Positions 7,587-14,461 of a stretch of DNA of 40,558 bases are shown in pieces. The stretch comes from an uncultured Myxococcales bacterium (GTDB lineage: Bacteria; Myxococcota_A; UBA9042), in the NCBI GenBank assembly GCA_937910235.1, contig CALENB010000493.1:1-40558 (forward strand). The letters run 5' to 3'. Under the pieces are notes generated by a model. That model searched no databases and was not told the DNA's origin. It saw only the letters and a list, made by a program, of their open reading frames with translations. A program made the position numbers and the translations under genes. Each line of letters begins with the position of its first letter. Position 1 is the stretch's first letter.

Positions 7587-8870
7587 CTAGGATGCCGTGC
7601 TACCGACGGGCAGGGGGATCGAGAACCCAAAACACGCGCCGCCATCAGCGCGATTGCTGGCGAAGGCCCGACCGCCGTGCGCCTCCGCGATGCGGCGCAC
7701 CAGGCTCAGGCCAAGCCCGAGCGCCGAGCGCTCGGAGCCACCATCCACAAACGGCGCGAAGAGCTGCTCGCGGGTTGCAGGATCAAAGCCCGCGCCCTCG
7801 TCGTGCACCTCAAAGCGCAGCTCGTCACGATCGGAATCCACCGTGAGGCCGACCACACCGCCGCCGTGTTTACGGGCGTTGTCGAGCAGATTGGCGAGCG
7901 CGCTAGCCACAAGCGTCGGATCCAGCACGACGGACGCTGGCACGGACGGCGTCACGGACAGCCGCTCGAGCGCGACGCCCGTGCGCTCCAGCGCGCGACT
8001 TGCGAGCCCCGAGGGGGACTCCATCCGGCGATGCAGCTCCTTGAAATCGAGGCGCGCGCTGGCGAGCAGCTCACCCACCAACGCGTCCATCTCGATGACC
8101 TCCTCCCCCATCTCAGCGAGGCGGCGGGTGGGATCGGCGTCGTCTTCGGCGAGCTCCAGGAGGATGCGCAGATGCCCGAGCGGCGTGCGCAGCTCGTGGC
8201 TCACCGTGGCGAGCAGGGCGCGCTGGTCCGCGATCTGCTGCTCGATGCGGCCGGCCATGTCGTTGATCGACCCGGCGAGCTGACCGACCTCGCCCGGCGC
8301 GTGGTGCCCCAGACGCGCGCGACGCGTGAGCTGTCCGTCGCCGATGTCCCGCGCGACGTCGGCGAGATGCTCCAGCGGCAGCACGATGCGACGCGCGATC
8401 CGACCGCTGGCGAGCCAAAGCAGCGTGACAAAGATGAGCAGCGCCGCGACGAGGGTGAGCGGCCCTTGCCACGTCTTGGAGCGGATGCGCACGCGGCCGA
8501 GGGGCGTGCCGCCACGTTGGACGACGACGAGGCCATGGGTGCGGCCCTCCCCGGTGCCCGTGCGAAAGAGCTCGTTGCCGTCCATGTCCAGCAACGTGAC
8601 GGCGACCGGGAAGCTGTCCGCGATGTCTTGGGCTCGGCGTGCGCGGGCGGTTGGGTCGTCCCAGACCCGCGCGAACTGCCGACTCGTCATCTGCTCCATG
8701 CGCTGCCACGGCGAGCCGCCGCCCAGCTGATGCTGCAGCACCATCATGAAGCCGATCGCACCTACCGCGCTCAGGGTGATCACGACGCCGAAGATGACGA
8801 AGAGGCGGCGACGCATGCCGCCGGGGAGGCCTCTGCCGCCTGCGCAGCGCCGCGGTGGTGGCGCGCTCAA
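7587..8870 (-). CDS. Sensor histidine kinase, HAMP-type
   Basis: An inner-membrane two-component kinase of 427 residues. Visible parts are TM1 (about 22-44), a short periplasmic sensor domain (45-136), TM2 (137-156), HAMP (157-210), the dimerisation/phosphoacceptor box SHELRTPLGHLR with H225, the N box NLLDNARKH (328-336), the G1 box DEGAGF (357-362) and the G2 box GLGLSL (385-390). The TTG start at 8870 overlaps the response regulator stop by four bases (TTGA), indicating translational coupling; ATG 8816 is an alternative start. The small sensor domain resembles CpxA/RstB-type envelope sensors. The signal cannot be read from sequence. Confidence 0.92.
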   Translation of the reverse strand: MSAPPPRRCAGGRGLPGGMRRRLFVIFGVVITLSAVGAIGFMMVLQHQLGGGSPWQRMEQMTSRQFARVWDDPTARARRAQDIADSFPVAVTLLDMDGNELFRTGTGEGRTHGLVVVQRGGTPLGRVRIRSKTWQGPLTLVAALLIFVTLLWLASGRIARRIVLPLEHLADVARDIGDGQLTRRARLGHHAPGEVGQLAGSINDMAGRIEQQIADQRALLATVSHELRTPLGHLRILLELAEDDADPTRRLAEMGEEVIEMDALVGELLASARLDFKELHRRMESPSGLASRALERTGVALERLSVTPSVPASVVLDPTLVASALANLLDNARKHGGGVVGLTVDSDRDELRFEVHDEGAGFDPATREQLFAPFVDGGSERSALGLGLSLVRRIAEAHGGRAFASNRADGGACFGFSIPLPVGSTAS

Positions 8871-9547
8871 CTCGGCTCCACCAGCACGTAGCCGACGCCC
8901 CGGACGGTGCGAATGGCGACGGGCTCCTCGTCCGGTCCTACGGCGGAGAGCTTCTTGCGCAAGTTGGAGATGTGCACGTCCACCGTGCGAGGCCCCACGC
9001 TGGCGTCGGAGCGGCCGGCGCCAGAGAGCAGCGCGTCGCGGCTGACAACACGGCCGGCCCTGCGCATGAGGGCCACCAGCAGATCGAACTCCAACCCGGT
9101 CAGCGTGACCTCTTGGCCCTGCCGAGTCACCGAGCGCGCCGAGAGGTCGGCGACGATGTCGCCGCTCTTGAGTCGCTCGCCAATCGCGTGCTGGCCGCGA
9201 CGGGTGACGGCGCGAATCCGGGCCAATAGCTCGCGTGGCGAGAACGGCTTCGGCACATAATCGTCCGCGCCCAGCTCCAAGCCGACCACACGATCGGCTT
9301 CATCGCCGCGCGCCGTCAGCATGATGATGGGGACGGCGCTCTTGGCGCGGATCCGCCGGCAGACCTCGAGGCCGTCCATGCCTGGCATCATCACGTCCAG
9401 CAGCACCACGTCCCACGTATCACGGTCGAGCGCGATGAGCCCTCGGGCGCCGTCGTGGGCGCTCTCGAGCTGGACGCCCCGATCGACCAGGTAGTCCGCG
9501 AGCAAGCGGTGCAGCTTGGGGTCGTCGTCGATCAGCAGCGCGCGCAT
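8867..9547 (-). CDS. OmpR/PhoB-family response regulator
   Basis: A 226-residue DNA-binding regulator. The receiver domain (1-115) has the acidic pocket DDD (7-9), the phosphorylation site D51 in LLDVMMPGMDG, the switch Thr in MLTARGD and the Lys in VPKPFSPRELLARI. A winged-helix domain follows (about 128-224) with ARSVTRQGQEVTLTGLEFDLL and the recognition region RTVDVHISNLRKKL, ending in RTVRGVGYVL. The start is clear: AAGGAGG is six bases before the ATG. It is first in a two-gene operon with the kinase and has its own promoter at 9585-9614. The receiver and kinase pair look CpxR/CpxA- or RstA/RstB-like, but target genes are unknown. Confidence 0.94.
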   Translation of the reverse strand: MRALLIDDDPKLHRLLADYLVDRGVQLESAHDGARGLIALDRDTWDVVLLDVMMPGMDGLEVCRRIRAKSAVPIIMLTARGDEADRVVGLELGADDYVPKPFSPRELLARIRAVTRRGQHAIGERLKSGDIVADLSARSVTRQGQEVTLTGLEFDLLVALMRRAGRVVSRDALLSGAGRSDASVGPRTVDVHISNLRKKLSAVGPDEEPVAIRTVRGVGYVLVEPS

Positions 9548-9584
9548 CGGAGGCCTCCTTGGCGAAGTCCGAGCTTACCGCGCG

Positions 9585-9627
9585 AGTATGAGGGTTGTTG
9601 CCGGGCTCGTGCAAAGAAGGGTAAATC
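9585..9627. promoter_or_regulatory. Interlocking divergent promoters
   Basis: For the response-regulator operon (minus), TTGCAC (9609-9614) and CATACT (9585-9590) stand 18 bp apart, with a start near 9578 and a leader of about 31 nt. For the aminotransferase (plus), TTGCCG (9598-9603) and TAAATC (9622-9627) also stand 18 bp apart. The -35 elements lie inside each other's spacers, so the two promoters would compete for polymerase. Match quality is four of six for each hexamer, so this is a prediction. Confidence 0.4.
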
Positions 9628-9675
9628 TGCTCGGCGCGCAGGGAGTCGCCCGCCTGCCGACGAGGTAACCAACCG

Positions 9676-10818
9676 ATGATCCCAATTATCAAACCCTGGC
9701 TTGGCGAAGCAGAAGCTGACGCCGCCGCGGCCGCCGTGCGCTCGGGCTGGGTCGCGCAAGGCCCCCGGGTCGCCGCGTTCGAAGCGCAGTTCTGTGCGCA
9801 GACCGGCGCCGCGCACGCCATCGCGGTGAGCAGCTGCACGACGGCGTTGCATCTGGCCCTGATCGGCGCCGGCGTCCGCGCGGGGGACGCGGTGATCGTG
9901 CCGTCACTCTCGTTCATCGCGACGACCAACGCAGTCGCCTACGTCGGCGCCGCGCCTGTGTTCGCCGATGTCGACCCGGGCGCGCCCAACGTGACCGTTC
10001 GCACCCTGGAGGCGGCGCTGACACCAGCCTGCACCGCTGTGATCATCGCCCACCAGGTCGGCATGCCGGCGGAGCTGGCGGCGATCGCAGCGTGGTGCGC
10101 GGACCACAACCTCACGCTGATCGAAGACGCGGCCTGCGCGATCGGCAGCACCCTCGACGGCCGACTGATCGGGGCGCACAGCCCGTTTGTCGCCTTCTCG
10201 TTTCATCCCCGCAAGGTGCTCACCACAGGCGAGGGCGGCATGCTGACGGTGCGTGATCCGGTCGTCGCCGATCGGCTCCGCAAGCTGCGGCAACATGCGA
10301 TGAGCGTCAGCGCCGTGGCCCGGCACGAGGCGACGGGCGTGGTGCTGCCGACGTTTCAGGAGGTCGGCTACAACTACCGCATGACCGACATCCAGGCCGC
10401 CATTGGGCTGGTGCAGCTTGGCAAGCTCGACGCGATCATCGCCCGGCGCCGCGCGCTGGCGGCGAGCTATCAAGCCGCGCTGGCCGATCTTGCGAAGGCC
10501 GGCGCGCTGCTGCTGCCGGTCGATCCGCCTTGGGGGCGCAGCAACTACCAGACGTTCGTGATTCGCCTGGAGTCTGGCGGGCAGTCGCGGCGAGACGCGG
10601 TGTTGGCGGCGCTGATCGACGACGGAATCGGCGCGGGCCCCGGGATCATGGCGGCGCACATGCAGCCAGCGTGGTCGGCCCTCGCGCGTGGCCCGCTGCC
10701 CCAGACGGAGCGCTGGGCGGTCAGCTCGATCGCGCTGCCGCTCTACCACACGATGACCCAACAAGATCAGGCCGACGTCATCACCGCGCTGCGGGCGGCG
10801 CTGGTAGCGACGCCATAG
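9676..10818 (+). CDS. DegT/DnrJ/EryC1/StrS aminotransferase
   Basis: A 380-residue PLP-dependent sugar aminotransferase (ArnB/perosamine-synthase type by its active-site region) that transfers an amino group to a nucleotide-linked keto-sugar. Evidence: GWVAQGPRVAAFE (24-36), the PLP phosphate region VSSCTTALHLAL (51-62), IVPSLSFIATTNAV (74-87), D151 in LIEDAACAIGS, the Schiff-base lysine K180 in SFHPRKVLTTGEGGML, and VGYNYRMTDIQAAIG. It is full length. It converges on the dTDP-amino-sugar operon with only three bases between the two stop codons. Its substrate is not determined by sequence. The context suggests a second amination in envelope polysaccharide biosynthesis, or an alternative branch. 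Confidence 0.88.
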   Translation: MIPIIKPWLGEAEADAAAAAVRSGWVAQGPRVAAFEAQFCAQTGAAHAIAVSSCTTALHLALIGAGVRAGDAVIVPSLSFIATTNAVAYVGAAPVFADVDPGAPNVTVRTLEAALTPACTAVIIAHQVGMPAELAAIAAWCADHNLTLIEDAACAIGSTLDGRLIGAHSPFVAFSFHPRKVLTTGEGGMLTVRDPVVADRLRKLRQHAMSVSAVARHEATGVVLPTFQEVGYNYRMTDIQAAIGLVQLGKLDAIIARRRALAASYQAALADLAKAGALLLPVDPPWGRSNYQTFVIRLESGGQSRRDAVLAALIDDGIGAGPGIMAAHMQPAWSALARGPLPQTERWAVSSIALPLYHTMTQQDQADVITALRAALVATP

Positions 10819-10821
10819 CCG

Positions 10822-11958
10822 TCAACGACCGGGCGCGGCGGCGAGCGCGGCGACGGCTTCGGTGACGGCGACGATCACCGCGTCGCGCTGCGAGCCCGTC
10901 AAATGAGGCCCCATGGGCAAGCTCAGCACCTCGCTGGCGATGCGCTCGCTCACCGGCAAGCGCACGTGGCCGAGCTGCTCAGCGTAGGCGCCGGTCTGAT
11001 GCGGCACCGTCGGATAGTGACGCTGCGTCGCCACACCGCGCGCCTCCAACGCCGCGGCGAGGGCGAGCGGCGCTGGATGTCGCAGGACGAAGAGATGCCA
11101 GACTGGCGCGCTACCCGCCGCGACGGTCGGAAGACGGAGCGCCGGAAACGCGGCCGCGACGGGCGCGAGAGCGGTGAGATAGGCGTTGGCGTGGGCTAGG
11201 CGACGCGCGTTCCAGTCGGCGAGGCGACTCAGACGCACCCGCAGCAGCGCGGCTTGGAGCGTGTCGAGGCGGCTGTTGACGCCGCGCTCGTCGTGGACGT
11301 ACTTCACCGCCGACCCGTAGTTGCGCAGCGTGCGCAGGCGCGAGGCGAGGGCGTCGTCGTTGGTCGTGATGCCACCGCCATCGCCAAAAGCACCGAGGTT
11401 CTTGCCGGGGTAGAAGCTCCACGCCGCCGCGTCGCCATGGCTCGCCGGCGGCGCGCCGTCTCGGGTCGCGCCGTGGGCTTGCGCGGCGTCCTCGAGCACC
11501 AGCAGGCCGTGTTTGTGGGCGATCTGCGCGATGGTCACCATGTCGGCGAGCTGGCCATAGAGGTGCACGGGGAGGATCGCGCGCGTCTTGACGGTGATCG
11601 CGGCCTCAACGGCGGCGGGGTCGAGATTGCACGTCGCGTCGTCGACCTCCACCGGTACCGGCACCGCGCCGGTCTGGCTGACGGCGAGCAGCGTCGCGAT
11701 GAAGGTGTGCCCCGGAACGATGACCTCGTCGCCGGGGCCGATCCCCCACGCGCGCAGCACCAGGGTCAGCGCATCGAGGCCATTCGCGACGCCGATGCAG
11801 TGCTTGGCGCCGCTGAACGCCGCAAACTCGGCCTCAAAGGTGTCCACTTCGGCGCCGCCGATGAACCAGCCCGAATCCATGACCCGATGCCAGGCCGCGT
11901 CGAGTTCGGGCCGCAGCTCGGTCACCACGTCGGCGAGATCGAGGAAAGGTACACGCAT
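10822..11958 (-). CDS. dTDP-3-amino-3,6-dideoxyhexose transaminase (FdtB/QdtB-like)
   Basis: A 378-residue DegT-family PLP aminotransferase. Signatures: [33 protein letters not shown] (29-46), [31 protein letters not shown]157 in [10 protein letters not shown], the lysine K186 in [16 protein letters not shown], and [29 protein letters not shown]. The [10 protein letters not shown] context and neighbouring genes fit FdtB/QdtB, which aminate the C3 keto group of dTDP-3-keto-6-deoxyhexose. I chose ATG 11958, preceded by AAGGA seven bases upstream; the open frame continues to 12162 but that part overlaps the isomerase gene. It is last in the rmlA-rmlB-fdtA-fdtB-like operon. Confidence 0.88.
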   Translation of the reverse strand: MRVPFLDLADVVTELRPELDAAWHRVMDSGWFIGGAEVDTFEAEFAAFSGAKHCIGVANGLDALTLVLRAWGIGPGDEVIVPGHTFIATLLAVSQTGAVPVPVEVDDATCNLDPAAVEAAITVKTRAILPVHLYGQLADMVTIAQIAHKHGLLVLEDAAQAHGATRDGAPPASHGDAAAWSFYPGKNLGAFGDGGGITTNDDALASRLRTLRNYGSAVKYVHDERGVNSRLDTLQAALLRVRLSRLADWNARRLAHANAYLTALAPVAAAFPALRLPTVAAGSAPVWHLFVLRHPAPLALAAALEARGVATQRHYPTVPHQTGAYAEQLGHVRLPVSERIASEVLSLPMGPHLTGSQRDAVIVAVTEAVAALAAAPGR

Positions 11959-11968
11959 CACACCGTCC

Positions 11969-12451
11969 TTATTGCGCCGCAGCGGCGCGCAGAAACGCAT
12001 CCTTATCGCGAAAATAGTCCGCCTCGTCGAAGGCCGCGGAGGCGAGCACCAGGCACACAGACCCGGCGCTAAAGTTCTCGAGACGGCGCCACACCATGTG
12101 CCCCAGGTACAGACCCTGATCGGGGCGATCGAGGCGGACGCGGCGCGTCTCGGTGCCATCATCGAGCAGCACGTCGAAGCTGCCGCTCACGGCGAGGTAG
12201 ACCTGCTCCAACGCGCGATGGGCGTGCTCACCGCGCACGGCGCCCTCCTCCATCCCCCAGGCGTAATACACGCGGCGAATGGGGAAGGGCACATCGGCGA
12301 CAGCGGCGCCACCGGCGACGTCGCCCTCGATGAACGCCAAGCCACCGCGACCATCTCGGTGGCTGCGAATCTCAACGATCCGACACCCCGCCACGCCACC
12401 TGGCCGCGCGCCGTCTGTGGGTGTAGCCCGATCCTGATCAAGCGTCGTCAT
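11969..12451 (-). CDS. dTDP-4-keto-6-deoxyglucose 3,4-ketoisomerase (FdtA/QdtA/WxcM-like)
   Basis: A 160-residue single cupin domain. The sequence [25 protein letters not shown] (about 59-83, with H76 and H78) and [12 protein letters not shown] (88-99) followed by [16 protein letters not shown] are the family core. These enzymes move the keto group of dTDP-4-keto-6-deoxyglucose from C4 to C3. Gal versus Glc configuration (FdtA versus QdtA) cannot be told here. It sits between rmlB (upstream, 6-bp gap) and the aminotransferase (10-bp gap), which completes a route to dTDP-Fuc3N or dTDP-Qui3N. The N-terminal 22 residues are extra compared with typical members. Confidence 0.88.
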   Translation of the reverse strand: MTTLDQDRATPTDGARPGGVAGCRIVEIRSHRDGRGGLAFIEGDVAGGAAVADVPFPIRRVYYAWGMEEGAVRGEHAHRALEQVYLAVSGSFDVLLDDGTETRRVRLDRPDQGLYLGHMVWRRLENFSAGSVCLVLASAAFDEADYFRDKDAFLRAAAAQ

Positions 12452-12457
12452 GCTGCG

Positions 12458-13534
12458 CTACCTGCCGAGCCCGATGCGGGTGTGTGCACCGAGCGCGCCG
12501 TCCCGCCAACGCGCCAGATACCACTGCACCGTCAACTGCAGGCCATTGTCCAAGCTGCGATCGGGCGACCACCCCAAAGCGGTCAGTTTGCTGGGATCGA
12601 TGGCGTAGCGGCGATCGTGGCCGGGCCGGTCGGTCACGAACGTGATCAAGTCGATGAGCGTCTGCCCGGCGACGCCCGTCTCAACGGCGACCGCGCGGCA
12701 CATCTGATGCACAAGCGCCAAGTTGGTCCACTCGTTGAGGCCGCCGACGTTGTACGTCTCGCCGTTGGCGCCGTGGCGGACGATGTGCCAGATGGCGTCG
12801 CAGTGATCGTCGACGTAGAGCCAGTCGCGGACGTTCTCGCCGGTGCCGTACACTGGGATCGCCTCGCGATCGAGGCATTTGCGGATCACGGTCGGGATCA
12901 GCTTCTCGCCGTGCTGCCGGGGACCGTAGTTGTTCGAACAGTTGGAGAGCGTGACCGGCAAACCGTAGGTCCGCGACCAAGCGCGCACCAAGTGGTCAGA
13001 GGCCGCTTTACTGGCCGAATAGGGCGATGAGGGGGCATACGGCGTGGTCTCGGTGAAGGCCGGATCGGTCGCGCTGAGGTCGCCATACACCTCGTCAGTG
13101 GAGACGTGGTGAAAGCGCACCGAGCGACCCTGCGCTGCCCAAGCCGCCATGCGCCCTTCATCGAGCCACACGGTGCGGGCCGCCTGCAGGAGCGACGAGG
13201 TTCCGACCACGTTGGTCTGAATGAACGCGCCCGGTCCGTCGATAGAGCGGTCAACGTGACTCTCCGCCGCCAAATGCACCACGGTGTCGATGGCATGATC
13301 GCGCAGCAGCTGCGCCATGCGGTTGGTGTCGCAGATGTCCGCCTCTATCAACTGGTGGCGGTCCGCGGGCAGGTCCGCGACATGGCCACGGTCGGCGGCG
13401 TACGTCAGCAGATCGACGTTGACGACGACGAGCGCTGGCTGCTGCACGAGCCATCGGCGCGCTAGGTTCGAGCCGATGAACCCCGCCCCGCCCGTCACGA
13501 GCACGCGCTGTGGACGATGCACCGCGTCACGCAT
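12458..13534 (-). CDS. rmlB: dTDP-glucose 4,6-dehydratase
   Basis: A 358-residue extended short-chain dehydrogenase that converts dTDP-glucose to dTDP-4-keto-6-deoxyglucose with bound NAD+. Signatures: nucleotide-binding TGGAGFIGSN (14-23), VVHLAAESHVDRSI (85-98), the catalytic STDEVYGDL (145-153, D147/E148), YSASKAASD (172-180, Tyr/Lys pair), SNNYGPRQ, GTGENVRDWLYVDDHCDAI and DRPGHDRRYAID. Length is normal. Its ATG lies inside the end of rmlA (8-bp overlap), so translation is coupled. It is second in the four-gene sugar operon. Confidence 0.95.
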   Translation of the reverse strand: MRDAVHRPQRVLVTGGAGFIGSNLARRWLVQQPALVVVNVDLLTYAADRGHVADLPADRHQLIEADICDTNRMAQLLRDHAIDTVVHLAAESHVDRSIDGPGAFIQTNVVGTSSLLQAARTVWLDEGRMAAWAAQGRSVRFHHVSTDEVYGDLSATDPAFTETTPYAPSSPYSASKAASDHLVRAWSRTYGLPVTLSNCSNNYGPRQHGEKLIPTVIRKCLDREAIPVYGTGENVRDWLYVDDHCDAIWHIVRHGANGETYNVGGLNEWTNLALVHQMCRAVAVETGVAGQTLIDLITFVTDRPGHDRRYAIDPSKLTALGWSPDRSLDNGLQLTVQWYLARWRDGALGAHTRIGLGR

Positions 13535-14261
13535 GTGGGAGGATCCGGTTGTGGTTTGAGCCGAGGATGCGGTTGGCTTCGGTCAGCGAGTCGAACGTGC
13601 CCGCGTCGGTCCAGCGGCCGCGGCAGATGTCGTACTGCAGCGCACCGGCTTCGATGTACGCGTTGTTCACCGACGTGATCTCGAGCTCACCGCGGTCGGA
13701 CGGCTGCACTTGGTCGAGGATCTCGAAGATCTGGGCGTCGTAGAGGTACATCCCCACCACCGCGAACTGCGACTTCGGATCGGCGGGCTTCTCCTCGATC
13801 TCGATCACCTGCTTCTCATCGAGCGCCGCGACGCCGTAGCGTTCGGGATCGCCGACCTCCTTGAGCAGCACACGCGCGCCGTGGGACTGCGACCGGAAGT
13901 TCTCGACATACGGGGCGATGCTGTACTCGAAGATGTTGTCGCCAAGCAGCACGCAGATCGGATCCGAACCCGCGAAGTTTCTCGCCAGCTTGAGGGCGTG
14001 CGCGATGCCGCCAGCCGTCTCCTGCACACGGTAGGTGAGCGTGCAGTCGAACTCAGCGCCGGAGCCGAGACAACGCACGACGTCGCCCATGTGGTCACTG
14101 GAGGTTACGACGAGGATCTCTTGGATTGCCGCGCTCACCAGCTGCCGAATGGGGTGGTAGAGCATCGGCTCGCGGCCGACGGGAAGCAGGTGCTTGTTGG
14201 TCGCCTTGGTCAGCGGAAACAGGCGGGTACCATGACCACCTGCGAGAATAACTCCTTTCAT
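13527..14261 (-). CDS. rmlA: Glucose-1-phosphate thymidylyltransferase (short RmlA type)
   Basis: A 244-residue nucleotidyltransferase that makes dTDP-glucose from glucose-1-phosphate and dTTP. Signatures: LAGGHGTRLFPLTKATNKHLLPVGREPM (from residue 6), VTSSDHMGDV, QETAGGIAHALKLA, CVLLGDNIFE, EEKPADPKSQFAVVGMYLYD, RGELEITSVNNAY and WTDAGTFDSLTEAN. It is shorter than the roughly 290-residue E. coli RmlA, as are many members of this subgroup. A strong ribosome binding site (GGAGGGGA) precedes the ATG. First gene of the dTDP-amino-sugar operon. Confidence 0.93.
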   Translation of the reverse strand: MKGVILAGGHGTRLFPLTKATNKHLLPVGREPMLYHPIRQLVSAAIQEILVVTSSDHMGDVVRCLGSGAEFDCTLTYRVQETAGGIAHALKLARNFAGSDPICVLLGDNIFEYSIAPYVENFRSQSHGARVLLKEVGDPERYGVAALDEKQVIEIEEKPADPKSQFAVVGMYLYDAQIFEILDQVQPSDRGELEITSVNNAYIEAGALQYDICRGRWTDAGTFDSLTEANRILGSNHNRILPHA

Positions 14262-14461
14262 CCGTCCCCTCCCGCCCAGCGCTCACCGGGCCAAACTTCG
14301 ATGCCGTTGGGTCGCCAGAGGATCATCTCCCGCTCGGCGCCACGTTTGGGATCGCGCCGATGGCGCCCAGTTTCGACGGCGCGACCCTACTGGAAGGCTG
14401 TGGAGATCACCATAGAGTCCCGCCCTGGATGACCTCAGCGCGCGATGGCGGACGCTGCGAC
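14262..14461. other. Intergenic region, rmlA promoter side
   Basis: This 200-bp gap separates the rmlA start from the end of the Cys-rich lipoprotein. It must hold the rmlA operon promoter, but I find no convincing -35/-10 pair and no clear terminator hairpin with a T-tract. Confidence 0.35.
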
